A stretch of 64,000 nucleotides of DNA from Halorussus litoreus (lineage in GTDB: Archaea > Halobacteriota > Halobacteria > Halobacteriales > Haladaptataceae), in the NCBI RefSeq assembly GCF_003382685.1, contig NZ_KZ859504.1, positions 79,265-143,264 on the forward strand. The letters are read 5' to 3'. The position numbers and the translations under genes are program-made. Positions within the stretch are counted from its first letter, which is position 1, and each line of letters begins with the position of its first letter. Below the pieces are notes generated by a model. It was not told the DNA's origin and searched no databases. It saw only the letters and a list, made by a program, of their open reading frames with translations. Shown here one piece after another: positions 50,489-60,350 of the stretch.

Positions 50489-50637
50489 GGGTGGGCTCTT
50501 GCGTCTACGAAACGCTTGTAACTACGCGATGGATTGTCAAGGCGTGACTTAATCCTTCGCCTAACTGACGGTGACGGATAGCGGTTACAAGTGGTCGCAG
50601 GAGCGGGTCAGTCCGATTTTGGGTGGTTCCGCGGCGC

Positions 50638-51939
50638 TCACTCGACCGCGACCGGAAGTTCGTACTCGCTGGCCCGCCGGCGGATCTCGTCGGCGTCGCC
50701 GGTCCGCAGTTCGCCGTCGTCGTACGCCACCTCGCCGTCGACCATCGTGAACGTCACGTCGTCACCGTGGGCCGAGAACACGAGATGCGAGAACACGTCG
50801 TGGAGCGGCGTCGCGCGGGTGATGTCGGTCGTCAGCCCCACGACGTCGGCCTTCCAGCCGGGGTGGAGTTTCCCGACCTTCTCGAAGCCCGCCGCCTTCG
50901 CGCCGTTCCGGGTCGCCATCTCGAAGACGAGTCGGGCTGGCGTCGTGGTCGGGTCGAGGTGCTCGACCTTCTGGAGCAGGCTGGCCTGTCGCATCTCGGT
51001 GAAGGGGTCGAGCGTGTTGTTGCAGGGCGGGCCGTCGTTGCCCAGCGCGACGTTGATGCCCCGGTCGAGGTAGTCGACGATCGGCGCGATGCCCGAGGCG
51101 AGCTTCATGTTCGAGGAGGGGCAGTAGGTGACGTGAGTTCCCGTCTCGGCCAGCACCTCGCGCTCGGAGTCGTCGGTCCAGATGCAGTGGGCCAGCACCA
51201 CGTCCTCACCGGTCAGCCCCACCTCGTCGAGCCAGTGGATGTTCCGACGACCAGTCCGTTCCTCGACGGTCGAGACCTCGTCGCGGTTCTCGCTCGCGTG
51301 GGTGTGGATGCGGACGCCCTCGTACGCGTCTGCGAGGTCGCGCGCGCCGCGAAGACACGCCTCGGTACAGCTCACTGCGAACCGGGGCGTGACCGCGTAC
51401 TGGATGCGCCCGCCATGGGTGTCGTGATACTTCCGAATCAGACGCTCGGTCTCGTCCAGCGCGGCGTCGGTGTCCTCCAGCAGCCCGTCGGGCGAGTCGG
51501 TGTCCATCAGCACCTTCCCCATCCGTGCTCTGATGCCGAGTTCGCCCGCGGCCTCGAACGCCTCGTCGGCGTGGCGGACCGATAGATGGTCGATGGCGGT
51601 CGTGACGCCGGACTCCAGCAGTTCGAGGTAGCCCAGTTCCGCGGCGACGCGCATCCCCTCGGCGTCGAGTTCGGCCTCCATCGGTAGCACGTAGTCGAAC
51701 AGCCAGTCGAGCAGCGCGGTGTCGTCGGCGATGCCCCGGCCCAGCGACTGGACCGAGTGGACGTGCCCGCCGACAACGCCCGGCGCAAGCAGGTCGAACT
51801 CGCGGACCTCGTGGTCGGGGTACGCGTCGGTCACCTCCTCGCGCTCGCCGACCGCAACTATGGCGTCGCCCTCCACGACGACCGCTCCGTCCTCGACGAC
51901 AGTCTCGGCGTCGGCGACGACCGTTCCCTGTAGTAGCAT
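50638..51939 (-). CDS. Amidohydrolase, SAH/MTA or 5'-deoxyadenosine deaminase type
   Basis: The protein has 433 aa. Metal and catalytic residues are visible in GGHVHSVQSLGRG (HxH), IHTHASEN, VLAHCIWTD and LGNDGPPCNNTLDPF. This is the layout of the TrzN/SsnA/MtaD cluster of zinc amidohydrolases that deaminate adenosine-type or guanine-type substrates. By analogy with archaeal homologues it may remove the amino group from 5'-deoxyadenosine, MTA or SAH; the precise substrate is inferred. It is a single gene with normal host composition. Confidence 0.82.
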   Translation of the reverse strand: MLLQGTVVADAETVVEDGAVVVEGDAIVAVGEREEVTDAYPDHEVREFDLLAPGVVGGHVHSVQSLGRGIADDTALLDWLFDYVLPMEAELDAEGMRVAAELGYLELLESGVTTAIDHLSVRHADEAFEAAGELGIRARMGKVLMDTDSPDGLLEDTDAALDETERLIRKYHDTHGGRIQYAVTPRFAVSCTEACLRGARDLADAYEGVRIHTHASENRDEVSTVEERTGRRNIHWLDEVGLTGEDVVLAHCIWTDDSEREVLAETGTHVTYCPSSNMKLASGIAPIVDYLDRGINVALGNDGPPCNNTLDPFTEMRQASLLQKVEHLDPTTTPARLVFEMATRNGAKAAGFEKVGKLHPGWKADVVGLTTDITRATPLHDVFSHLVFSAHGDDVTFTMVDGEVAYDDGELRTGDADEIRRRASEYELPVAVE

Positions 51940-52032
51940 CCCGAAACGTGTAGGGGCCGAATTCGAGAAATAGTTGTTGATTTCCGAGCGGTCGAGGAGG
52001 TCCGGTGTGTCCTGTCGGCGTCCGACGAACGC

Positions 52033-53055
52033 CTACCGGATCTTCGGCGGCGATTCGGGACTGGGCGGATCGGGTCTGTTGACCTCCGCGGCGAGCAGCG
52101 TCGTGGCCTCGGCGAGCAGCGCGACCACCAGCGGCCCGGCGATGAACCCCACGGGACCGATGCTCAGCAGGCCGCCCGTGAACCCGATGAAGTAGAGGCT
52201 GCCCGGCAGGTCGGCCGTCTTCCGGGCGAGTCGCGGCCGGACGACCGCGTCGGGGAGCCAGCCGATGAGCACCCCACCGACGACGAGCAGCACCACTGCG
52301 GGCACCATCTCGCCCGCGGTCGCGCGGCCGACGGCGAGCAGCGCGAGCAGAAACGAGGGACCGACGACCGGGATGAACTGGAGGAAGCCCGCGACGAGCG
52401 CGAACGTGACGAACAGGTCGTAGCCCAGCGCGTAGAACACCGGGAGCGCGACGAGGAAGGTCGCCGCGGCGGTCGCGGCCTGCAGCACGTAGATGGCCGA
52501 GAGCGTCGACCGCGTACGCTCGTGGAACGCTGCGACCACGTCGCGGTACGCGGGCGGCACCGGCGCGAGCAGGGCGGTCCGGACCCGGCGGCGCTGGATC
52601 AGCAGTGCGAACACCAACAGCGCGAACAGCGTCCCCTTGATCGCGAGTATCGGGAGGACGCTGGCCATCGAGATCGCCACGTCGGTGAGGTACTCGCGCG
52701 CGACCCCGACGACGGTACTCGCGTCGACCGCGTAGACGACGCCGAACAGTTCGACCGACACGCTGTCGGGCAGCGCCGAGAGGTTGCCCAACAGCGCGGT
52801 GCGCCGCCGGTAGAGCAGGAATCCGAGCGACCCGAACACCGCGACGACGCCCGAGAACGCCACCGTCGACGCGACGGCGCTGGCCCACCACGGCGGGAGG
52901 CCGCGCTCGACGAGTCGCTTGTGGAGCGGGACCAGCACGTACGCCACCGTGATGGCGAAGAAGACCGTGCTGAGCACGTTGAACAGTACCGCAGTCGTGA
53001 GCACACCGACGACTGCCAGCAGCCCTGCCAGCACCCATTGGCGCGACGCGGCCAT
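52033..53055 (-). CDS. AI-2E family membrane protein
   Basis: The protein is about 340 aa with eight or so hydrophobic segments. The N-terminal helices (WVLAGLLAVVGVLTTAVLFN) and the conserved C-terminal block FLQFIPVVGPSFLLALLAVG followed by a re-entrant segment (LYFIGFTGGLLSIGPVGFIA) are the family hallmarks of AI-2E/TqsA/YdiK-type exporters. The cargo in archaea is unknown; some family members are Na+/H+ antiporters. The start is taken at ATG 53055 (MAASRQW), just ahead of the first helix. Confidence 0.85.
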   Translation of the reverse strand: MAASRQWVLAGLLAVVGVLTTAVLFNVLSTVFFAITVAYVLVPLHKRLVERGLPPWWASAVASTVAFSGVVAVFGSLGFLLYRRRTALLGNLSALPDSVSVELFGVVYAVDASTVVGVAREYLTDVAISMASVLPILAIKGTLFALLVFALLIQRRRVRTALLAPVPPAYRDVVAAFHERTRSTLSAIYVLQAATAAATFLVALPVFYALGYDLFVTFALVAGFLQFIPVVGPSFLLALLAVGRATAGEMVPAVVLLVVGGVLIGWLPDAVVRPRLARKTADLPGSLYFIGFTGGLLSIGPVGFIAGPLVVALLAEATTLLAAEVNRPDPPSPESPPKIR

Positions 53056-53156
53056 GCCCGGCCTATCGAAGCCCCCCGTCAAAGCCTTTCGGCTGTCGGC
53101 GGCTGGAAGTTGTCCACCGCGCGACCTGCCCGCGAATCACGGCCAGCCAACATCAC

Positions 53157-53167
53157 GAAAACTAAGT
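53157..53167 (+). promoter_or_regulatory. TATA-like box of the thiamine-type ABC operon
   Basis: The stretch AAAACTAAGTA lies about 25-30 bp ahead of ATG 53192. I see no thi-box (TPP riboswitch) in the 130-bp upstream gap. Confidence 0.4.
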
Positions 53168-53191
53168 ACCACTGCATGTAACCACCGGGTA

Positions 53192-54370
53192 ATGGAACGA
53201 CGCACCTTCCTGAAACACGGCACGGCGGCGACGCTCGTCGGACTCGCCGGCTGTACCGGCGGCGACGAACAGGGGACGACGACCGGGAGCGACACCACGA
53301 CGGCGGACGAAACCACGACAGAGGGGAGCGAAACGACCACGGAAGCGACCGACGAGACGACGACCGACGAGACGACGACCGAGCAGGACCTCAGCGGAAC
53401 TCTGACGGTCGCGACGTACAGCTCGTTCGTGGACGCGCCGAGCTCCTCGCCCGGCCCGTGGCTCAAGGAGGCGTTCGAGGAGCGTCACCCCGACGTGACC
53501 GTCGAGTGGGCGACGCCCGACAACGAGATGAACTACTACCTCCAGCGCGCCCAGCAGGGCGTGGACATCGAGGCCGACATGTTCGTCGGCGTGAACGTCG
53601 ACCACCTCATCCGCATCGACGACGAGCTGGGCGACCGCCAGCTGTTCGAGCCGGGCGCGTCGCCGCTCGACAACTACGGCCACGTCAAGGAAGATCTGAA
53701 GTTCGACCCCCAGCAGCGCGCGATCCCGTACGACACGGGGTACATCAGCCTCGTCTACGACGGCAACGAGGCCGACGACCCCGAGACGTTCGACGCGCTG
53801 ACGACCGACGAGTACGCGGGCGACCTCATCGTCCAGAACGCTCGGACCGCCGCGACCGGCCGGGCGTTCCTGCTGTGGACCATCCACAACCAGGGCGAAG
53901 AGAACTATCTCGACTACTGGGAGCAGCTCGTCGACAACGACGTCACGATACTCGGCTCGTGGGACGACGCCTACACCGCGTGGGAGAACGGCGAGGCCCC
54001 GATGGTCGTGTCGTACTCGACCGACCAGGTGTACGCCAACCGCTACGACCAGGACCTGAGCAAGCATCAGGTCGGCTTCCTCGACGGCGAGGGGTACGCC
54101 AACCCCGAGGGGATGGCGAAGTTCGCGGACAGCGACAACGACGACCTCGTGGCGGCGTTCATGGACTTCGTGCTCTCGGCGGAGGCGCAGGGCGAGATCG
54201 CAGTGCGGAACGTCCAATTCCCCGCGACCGACTGGGCCGACCTGCCCGCGGAGTTCGAGGAGTACGCCCAGGTCCCCGACCAGCCCGTGACGTTCACGTA
54301 CGAAGAGTTGAAGGGCAACGTGGACGAGTGGGTCGACCAGTGGGCGCGACAGATAGTCGGCGGCAGCTAA
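53192..54370 (+). CDS. thiB: Thiamine-type ABC transporter substrate-binding lipoprotein
   Basis: The 392-aa protein starts MERRTFLKHGTAATLVGLAGC: Tat-type RRTFLK motif and lipobox. A Thr/Glu-rich linker follows, then a family-1 binding protein of the ThiB kind (LTVATYSSFVDAPSSSPGPW, IPYDTGYISLVYDG, WENGEAPMVVSYSTDQVYAN). The WxxxxxxYxxGEAP segment and the final VQFPATDWADLP are typical of thiamine/thiamine-phosphate binders. It should sit on the outer face of the membrane. The permease follows after 7 bp and the ATPase after that, making a complete importer operon. Confidence 0.82.
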   Translation: MERRTFLKHGTAATLVGLAGCTGGDEQGTTTGSDTTTADETTTEGSETTTEATDETTTDETTTEQDLSGTLTVATYSSFVDAPSSSPGPWLKEAFEERHPDVTVEWATPDNEMNYYLQRAQQGVDIEADMFVGVNVDHLIRIDDELGDRQLFEPGASPLDNYGHVKEDLKFDPQQRAIPYDTGYISLVYDGNEADDPETFDALTTDEYAGDLIVQNARTAATGRAFLLWTIHNQGEENYLDYWEQLVDNDVTILGSWDDAYTAWENGEAPMVVSYSTDQVYANRYDQDLSKHQVGFLDGEGYANPEGMAKFADSDNDDLVAAFMDFVLSAEAQGEIAVRNVQFPATDWADLPAEFEEYAQVPDQPVTFTYEELKGNVDEWVDQWARQIVGGS

Positions 54371-54377
54371 CCGACGC

Positions 54378-56162
54378 GTGACCCGAGGCGAGGGGCTCGC
54401 TCGGTGGTTCGAACGCCGGGCCATCGCGGTCCTCGGAGTCGCGACTGCGCTCGTCCTCGCGGTCCTGTTCTACTACCCGGTGCTGACGGTGTTCGCCGAC
54501 GCAGTGCGACTCGGCGGCGCGTGGAACTTCGAGGTCGCCCGCGAGGTGCTGACCGACCCGTTCTACTTCGGCGTGTTCGCGCCGCTGTTCGACGGCGATC
54601 TGACCGCCGTCTCCGAAATCGCGGCCGACCAGCCGCTCGGGCTCGTCGGCTTCACGGCGTATCAGGCGCTGCTCTCGACTATCGCCAGCGTCGCGCTCGG
54701 GCTCCCCGGCGCGTACGTCCTCGCTCGCTACGAGTTCCCGGGTCGGCGGACGATCCGCTCGCTGACCATCCTGCCGTTCGTCCTGCCCTCCATCATGGTC
54801 GCCATCGGCTTCTACGCCTTCTTCGGCGCGAACGGCCCGGTGAACGACCTGCTCGCCGCGCTCGGCGTGGGCCGGCTCTCCATGCTCGGCACGCTCGAAG
54901 CCATCGTGGTCGCCCACGCGTTCTACAACGCGCCGCTGGTCACGCGGGTCACGACCGCGGCGTGGGAGAGCGTCGACGCCCGGATGGTCGAGACCGCGCG
55001 CTCGCTCGGCGCGAACCCGTGGCGGGCGTTCCGCGACGTGCTGGTGCCACAGCTCCTCCCGGCGGTCCTGACGGGCGCGCTGCTCACCTTCGTCTTCACG
55101 TTCATGTCGTTCCCCATCGTGCTCGCGCTCGGGGGATTCCAGCTCGCAACGGTCGAGGTGTGGGTGTTCTCGCTGGTCCAGCAGCTCGACTACGCCGAGG
55201 CCGCCACCCTCGCGGTGGTCGAGACGGTGGTCTCGCTCGCGCTGACCTACGCCTACCTCACGTACGAGTCCCGCCAGTCGGCCAACAGCCGCGCCGCGAA
55301 CCCGCCGCCGCGAAAGCGGTTCTTCCCGTCAGTCTCCGCCGACGCCGGTTCCCTGATCGCCGGGCTCGAACGCGCCGCCATCCTCGCCTACGCGACGGTG
55401 GCCGCCGTGGTGTTCGTCGGCCCCATCGCCAGCATGGTGGTCGAGAGCGTGACCGGTCCCAACGGACTCACTCTCCAGTACTACCGATTCCTCGTCCAGC
55501 GGCAGGTCGAGGGTGCCTCCTTCCAGACCCTGCCCGGCGTCGCGGTCCGCAACTCGCTGCTGTTCGGCGCGGCCACCCTGCTCGTCGCGCTCCCGATGGG
55601 CGTCACCGTCTCGGTGCTCACCGCGCGGGGCGGCCGCTGGGAGCGCCTCGCCGACACCGCCGCGATGGCACCGCTCGCGGTGAGCGGCGTGGTCGTCGGC
55701 CTCGGGATGTTGCGGGGGCTGGTGTTCGGCGTGGAGCTGTTCGGTCACCGCGTGCAGGTCGACGGCCCGGTCGCCATCGTGGCCGCCCACGCGGTCGCGG
55801 CCTACCCGTTCGTGGTCCGGAACGTCTCGCCGCTGCTCGGCGGCGTGGACCGCTCGGTCGTCGAGTCGGCGCGCGCGCTCGGCGCGACCCGGGTCCGCGC
55901 GCTGCTCGACGTGGAACTCCCGCTGGTCGCCGCAGGGGTCGCCGCCGGGGCCGCGTTCGCGTTCGCCATCAGCATCGGCGAGTTCGATTCGACGGTGATT
56001 TTGGCCACCGGCAGCAGTAGCTACACGATGCCAGTCGCCGTCGAGCGCTACATCGGCAACCGCACCCTCGGCCCGGCCACCGCGATGGGGACGGTCCTGC
56101 TGGCGGTGACCAGCCTCAGCTTCGTGGTCATCGACCGACTCGGCGGGAGGTGGGAGGTGTGA
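54378..56162 (+). CDS. thiP: Thiamine-type ABC transporter permease, double-domain
   Basis: The 594-aa integral membrane protein (GTG start) holds two tandem permease domains of about six helices each. Each has an EAA-type loop for contact with the ATPase: ETARSLGANPWRAFRDVLVP and ESARALGATRVRALLDVELP. This fused arrangement is standard for ThiP/FbpB-type importers. Its stop overlaps the ATPase start by four bases (GTGA). Confidence 0.85.
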   Translation: MTRGEGLARWFERRAIAVLGVATALVLAVLFYYPVLTVFADAVRLGGAWNFEVAREVLTDPFYFGVFAPLFDGDLTAVSEIAADQPLGLVGFTAYQALLSTIASVALGLPGAYVLARYEFPGRRTIRSLTILPFVLPSIMVAIGFYAFFGANGPVNDLLAALGVGRLSMLGTLEAIVVAHAFYNAPLVTRVTTAAWESVDARMVETARSLGANPWRAFRDVLVPQLLPAVLTGALLTFVFTFMSFPIVLALGGFQLATVEVWVFSLVQQLDYAEAATLAVVETVVSLALTYAYLTYESRQSANSRAANPPPRKRFFPSVSADAGSLIAGLERAAILAYATVAAVVFVGPIASMVVESVTGPNGLTLQYYRFLVQRQVEGASFQTLPGVAVRNSLLFGAATLLVALPMGVTVSVLTARGGRWERLADTAAMAPLAVSGVVVGLGMLRGLVFGVELFGHRVQVDGPVAIVAAHAVAAYPFVVRNVSPLLGGVDRSVVESARALGATRVRALLDVELPLVAAGVAAGAAFAFAISIGEFDSTVILATGSSSYTMPVAVERYIGNRTLGPATAMGTVLLAVTSLSFVVIDRLGGRWEV

Positions 56163-57247
56163 CGGGGCTTCGACTGAAGGACGTTTCCAAGTCCTTCGGC
56201 GAGGTGACCGCGCTCCGTGGCGTGAGCCTCGACGTGGCGGACGGCGAGTTCTTCACGCTGGTCGGCCCGTCGGGCTGCGGCAAGACGACCACCCTGCGGG
56301 CAATCGCGGGCTTCGAGTCGCTGGACTCTGGCGAGGTGTGGTTCGGCGAGCGCGAGATGGCCGGCGTGGCCCCGGAGGACCGCGACGTGGGCGTCGTCTT
56401 TCAGAACTACGCGCTGTTCGCGCACATGACCGTGGGCGAGAACGTCGCCTACGGCCTCCGATTCCGCGACACGCCCGGCGGTCAGTCGAAAGACGCGCGC
56501 GTGGCCGAACTCCTCGATCTCGTGGACCTCGCGGGGTTCGAGGACCGTGACCCCGACGCGCTGTCGGGCGGCCAGCGCCAGCGGGTCGCACTGGCCCGCG
56601 CGCTCGCGCCCGGGCCGGACGTACTCCTGCTCGACGAGCCCATGAGTGCGCTGGACGCCCGACTCCGCAAGACGCTCCGGAAGCAGGTCAAGCGCATTCA
56701 GTCCGAGTTGGGAATCACGACCGTCTACGTCACTCACGATCAGGAGGAGGCGCTCGCCGTCTCGGACCGCGTCGCGGTGATGAACGACGGCGGCGTCGAG
56801 CAGGTCGGCAGGCCCGAGGCCGTCTACCGCCGGCCCGAGACGCGCTTCGTCGCGGAGTTCCTCGGCGAGAACAACGTCTTCGCGGGCGAGGTAGCGGAGC
56901 GCGGCGGCGGCGCGGGACGGACGGTCCGCGTCGGCGGACAGTCGTTCCGCGTCGCTGATTTCGACGCGGCTGACGCTGCTCGCGGGAGCCACGTCACCTT
57001 CTGCGTCCGCCCGGAGAAGCTGGTCGCTGGCGGCCGGGAGAACGCCGTCGAGGCCGCGGTCGAAGCGGTCGAGTTCCTCGGCGAGTCGTTTCGAGCGCAT
57101 CTGGACTGGGAAGGCCGCGAGCTTGTCGTCCGCCTCTCCGAGCGCCCCGAGGACGACCGCCTCCGGGTCGGATTCGCTCCCGAGGACGCGCACGTGGTCT
57201 CGGTCGGTGACCGAGCGCGGGAGCCAGAAGCCGTCGAGGAGCCGTGA
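56159..57247 (+). CDS. ABC transporter ATP-binding protein of the thiamine-type importer
   Basis: The 362-aa protein shows Walker A GPSGCGKTTT, Q-loop VFQNYALFAH, signature LSGGQRQRVALARAL, Walker B VLLLDEPMSALDA and H-loop THDQEEALAVS. It has a C-terminal TOBE/OB regulatory domain, as in PotA/FbpC/ThiQ relatives of this length. The start is taken at GTG 56159, which overlaps the permease stop; GTG 56150 is also possible. It energises the ThiB/ThiP-type importer. Confidence 0.88.
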   Translation: MTGLRLKDVSKSFGEVTALRGVSLDVADGEFFTLVGPSGCGKTTTLRAIAGFESLDSGEVWFGEREMAGVAPEDRDVGVVFQNYALFAHMTVGENVAYGLRFRDTPGGQSKDARVAELLDLVDLAGFEDRDPDALSGGQRQRVALARALAPGPDVLLLDEPMSALDARLRKTLRKQVKRIQSELGITTVYVTHDQEEALAVSDRVAVMNDGGVEQVGRPEAVYRRPETRFVAEFLGENNVFAGEVAERGGGAGRTVRVGGQSFRVADFDAADAARGSHVTFCVRPEKLVAGGRENAVEAAVEAVEFLGESFRAHLDWEGRELVVRLSERPEDDRLRVGFAPEDAHVVSVGDRAREPEAVEEP

Positions 57248-57254
57248 GACGTTC

Positions 57255-57467
57255 CTACTCGCTCGGGAAGCAGTTCTTGCAGTCGTCGTAGAGGACGGTC
57301 TGCCGATTCGAGAGTTTGCGCCACCCGGCGTCCTCGCGCTGGAGGAAGGCGCGGCACGCGGGCTCCTCGCCCGTCTCGTCCGGCCGGTGGCGCTTCTTCG
57401 TCGTCGGCGTCGGGCTGACGAGGTAGTACTCCTCGCCGTTCTCGGATGCGATGCGTTTCGTGCTCAT
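57255..57467 (-). CDS. Small Cys-containing protein, 70 aa
   Basis: The protein starts MSTKRIASENGEEYYLVSPT and ends with LYDDCKNCFPSE. A CxxC near the end and one more Cys (EPACRAF) could bind zinc. The family is not recognised, but small proteins of this kind are common in haloarchaea. It lies 22 bp downstream of another small gene on the same strand and is convergent with the ABC operon. Confidence 0.55.
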   Translation of the reverse strand: MSTKRIASENGEEYYLVSPTPTTKKRHRPDETGEEPACRAFLQREDAGWRKLSNRQTVLYDDCKNCFPSE

Positions 57468-57489
57468 CGCTGGCCCTCCAGTTCGACGG

Positions 57490-57660
57490 TCATCGCTGGT
57501 TCTCCGGCTCGACGGCGCTCGACTGCGCGGCGAGGAGCCACGCCTGCGGTTCGTCGCGGTCGTAGAGGATCAGCTGTGGCCGGCCGTCGCTGTCGGTGCG
57601 CTGGTACGTCTCGACCCGATTCCGGGCGTCGTCTGCGGTCGGGGTGGCTGGTGTGTTCAT
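57490..57660 (-). CDS. Small DUF7331-like protein, 56 aa
   Basis: ATG 57658-57660 opens 56 codons: MNTPATPTADDARNRVETYQ, then RTDSDGRPQLILYDRDEPQA and WLLAAQSSAVEPENQR. The core VETYxRTDxDGRPQLILYDRDxPxAW is the pattern of the conserved haloarchaeal DUF7331 family, of unknown function. It probably shares a transcript with the 70-aa gene downstream. Confidence 0.65.
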   Translation of the reverse strand: MNTPATPTADDARNRVETYQRTDSDGRPQLILYDRDEPQAWLLAAQSSAVEPENQR

Positions 57661-57763
57661 GTCGGGTGCCTCCCGTGGGCGAGAGACGGTAGGCGTCTCG
57701 CGGAGTTAAACGCGAGCCAAGGGCGGGGCGAAAGTGAAAATGAAATCAGGGGCGGCGGGCCGT

Positions 57764-60130
57764 CTACTCCCGACCGCGCCAGAACCGCTCCAGCCCCAGC
57801 GAGAGCATGTCCGGGCTCACTGGCTGGAACTCCTCGCGCTCGGTCTCGGGGAAGTACTTGCGGACGCTGTCCCACGAGTTGCGGGCGTACCGCGAGTCGA
57901 CCAGCACGCGCACGCCGACCTCCTCCGGCCCGCGGATGACCCGGCCGAGCGCCTGTCGTGCCTTCCTGACAGCGGGGACGGTGAGCGCGTACTGGAAGCC
58001 GTCGCCGAACGCGCGGTCGTAGGCGGTCCGGACCGCCTTCGTCCGCGGGCTGGCGGTGTTGATGATCGGGACGCCACACACCACCGCGGCGCTGAGCTTG
58101 TCGCCCTCGTAGTCGACGCCCTCCGTGAGGGTGCCCCGGAGGCTCGTGACGAGCACCTTCCCCTCGCCGCCGAAGAACTCGGCTTTCAGGTCCTCGGTCA
58201 CGTCGTCGGCGCTGCTCTCGTCGAGCAGCACGGGCTTGTCGACTCGCGAGTCCTCGCGCAGGCTCCCGGCCGCCCACTCGGCCTCGGCGTAGTTTGGCAT
58301 CCCCACGAGCACGTTCCCGGGCGTCTCCGAGGCCACGTCCGCGAGCGCGTCGCCGTGCATCCGGCGGGTCTGGGTGTCGTCTCCGGGGCTACCCCGGTTG
58401 TCGTAGGTGAACTTCGGCGCGTCGACCGCGAAGCTCTCGCGGTTGGCCTCGGGGAAGTTGAGGCCGTAGGTTCGCTCGACGACCGGGCGGCCCTTCTCCT
58501 CGTGGAGGTGTTCCAGCCCGGTCACCTCCTCGAACACGTCGATGGGTTCGAGGGTCGCGCTCATCAGTACGCCGCCGCCGAAGTCGTCGAGGCGCTCGCC
58601 GATGGCGTCGCTGGGCACGCAGTTCTGCATCGCGAGGCTGGCGTTGTACGCGCGCCGCCACGAGGAGTCGGGCTCGCGGTCGTTCCACGTGCGCTCGAGT
58701 TCGATCTCCCTGAAGTAGTGCTCGTGGTCGTTGCGGTACCACGCGCCGAGTACTCTCCCTGCGGCGGGGGCTGCCCGCTCTTTCTCCTCGTCCTCGGCCT
58801 CGTTCAGGATGCGCGCGACGAGCGAGCCCACCGCCTCGGCGCGGGCCCACACGCCGTCGTGGTAGTCCGCCTCCTCGGCCCACTCGCTGATCTCGTCGCG
58901 CTGGGGTTCGGTCGGCGGCCGGAGCGGGATCTCGTCGTCGGGTAGGTCGTGGAGGTTCGACTTCCAGCCGCGGTGCTCGCGTTCGAGGTGCGCGGTGACT
59001 CTGCGGTCCAGTTCCTCGCGCAGGTCTCGGACGAAGTCCCGGACCTCCTCGATCTCCGAGAGGCTCACGTCGCTGTCCGAGAGTTCCCCGCGGACGAGGT
59101 CGGCGTCCGTGGTGGTGTGGGTCCGGTCGTCCCGCGTCCCCCGGTCGTCGAACTTGACGGGCTGGATGACCCGCGTGAGTTCCGACTCGGCGTCCTGGAG
59201 CGTCTTGTCGCCCACCGCGTCGCTCACGAGGCCCCGCACGCGGGGTTCGAGCATGTGGGCCTCGTCGCAGACCACGAAGGTCGAGCGGTCGAGCAGCGCG
59301 CCGGTGAACCCGCCGGTCGTCACGGGGTCGAACGCGTGGTAGTAATTTCCGACGACGACCTCGGCGTGGCCCAGCATCGCACCCATCATCGAGTGCGGGC
59401 AGGTGCCGTGCTGGACCGACAGCGCGACGAGTTCCTCGGGGTCGATGAGGCCCATGTCGTCGAAGTCGAACGGGACCGCCTCGACGGCCTCGCCGTCTTC
59501 CGGCATATCTTCGAGGAACTGGGCGTAGAACGGGCAGTACTCCACGTCGTCGTACTCGGGCATGTCGGGCGAGTACGGGGTCGGCTCGCCCGCGGTTTCG
59601 AGGTAGTTCGCAGCGCTGGCTCCCGCGCCCGAATCGGCGAGCCCGGTTTGCTGGCTCCGGGCGCGCGAGACGAGGTTCTGCGCGGTGGTCGAGCCGGCTT
59701 CCCCCGTGATGGCCCGGGTGTCCTCCCGCAGGGACTCGCAGCGCTCGTACACGTTGTCGTCGTTAATCGCGCCCGCGTTCTCGCGGTTGTACGGGCAGAC
59801 GTCGGCCTTCCCGACCAGCGTGAGGCCGGTCACGGGGCTCCAGTCGTCGGGCAGGTTGGCGTTTATAGTCCGCAGGTCCGCCTCGAACTGCTTGAGCTGC
59901 TGCTTGACGCTGGTGAGGACGACCACGCGCTCGAAGTGGCTGTCGGGGTCCCGGACGAGGTGGATGCCCGCGGTCAGCGCGAGCATGGTCTTGCCGGTCC
60001 CGCAGGCCCCCTCCACGACCGCGAACCCGCCGTCCTCGGCGGTGTCGATGGCGCTCTCGATGCCGTCGACCTGCTCGTCGTAGGGGTCGGCGTGGCCGAA
60101 CACCTCGCGCCACGATTCGCGTTCCGTCAC
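57764..60130 (-). CDS. XPD/DinG-family ATP-dependent DNA helicase
   Basis: The protein has 788 aa from GTG 60130 (TERESWREVFGHADPYDEQV). Walker A is EGACGTGKTMLAL (residues 40-52); the DEAH box is in FVVCDEAHMLEP. Cys residues between these (DVCPYNRE, YERCESL, YCPFYAQ, CPHSMMG) match the 4Fe-4S cluster of XPD-like helicases, and the C-terminal half has motif VI-like RQALGRVIRG. It unwinds DNA 5' to 3' in repair. The frame is open upstream to 60373, but those residues are Arg-rich and absent from the family; a short U-rich start region supports 60130. Confidence 0.87.
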   Translation of the reverse strand: MTERESWREVFGHADPYDEQVDGIESAIDTAEDGGFAVVEGACGTGKTMLALTAGIHLVRDPDSHFERVVVLTSVKQQLKQFEADLRTINANLPDDWSPVTGLTLVGKADVCPYNRENAGAINDDNVYERCESLREDTRAITGEAGSTTAQNLVSRARSQQTGLADSGAGASAANYLETAGEPTPYSPDMPEYDDVEYCPFYAQFLEDMPEDGEAVEAVPFDFDDMGLIDPEELVALSVQHGTCPHSMMGAMLGHAEVVVGNYYHAFDPVTTGGFTGALLDRSTFVVCDEAHMLEPRVRGLVSDAVGDKTLQDAESELTRVIQPVKFDDRGTRDDRTHTTTDADLVRGELSDSDVSLSEIEEVRDFVRDLREELDRRVTAHLEREHRGWKSNLHDLPDDEIPLRPPTEPQRDEISEWAEEADYHDGVWARAEAVGSLVARILNEAEDEEKERAAPAAGRVLGAWYRNDHEHYFREIELERTWNDREPDSSWRRAYNASLAMQNCVPSDAIGERLDDFGGGVLMSATLEPIDVFEEVTGLEHLHEEKGRPVVERTYGLNFPEANRESFAVDAPKFTYDNRGSPGDDTQTRRMHGDALADVASETPGNVLVGMPNYAEAEWAAGSLREDSRVDKPVLLDESSADDVTEDLKAEFFGGEGKVLVTSLRGTLTEGVDYEGDKLSAAVVCGVPIINTASPRTKAVRTAYDRAFGDGFQYALTVPAVRKARQALGRVIRGPEEVGVRVLVDSRYARNSWDSVRKYFPETEREEFQPVSPDMLSLGLERFWRGRE

Positions 60131-60350
60131 TGGCCCGAACTTAGCCCGCCATCGGGTTTGAACGTTTGGAATCGCAACATTCGAAGGCGTCCTGCGGAAT
60201 CGGAGGCCGTCCCGCGATTGGAGACGTGTCGGTACGGCCTGAATCCGGCTCCCGTAAACCGTCCCTATGCGACGGAACGAGCGCCCTATCGCTCTTCCAC
60301 CTCGGGTTTGCCGGCCCATACTAAAGCGAGTCGGGGGCGGACGCACCGAC

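Noticed and set aside
46449-50521. Very long Arg-rich open frames on both strands (1222 and 956 codons)
   Set aside because: They overlap the FAD/Fe-S oxidase and hydroxyacid dehydrogenase, whose motifs are unmistakable. Long antisense and shifted frames are expected in GC-rich DNA.
53083-53191. TPP riboswitch ahead of the thiamine-type ABC operon
   Set aside because: The gap is short and I find no CUGAGA-type thi-box; a TATA-like box fits a leaderless transcript.
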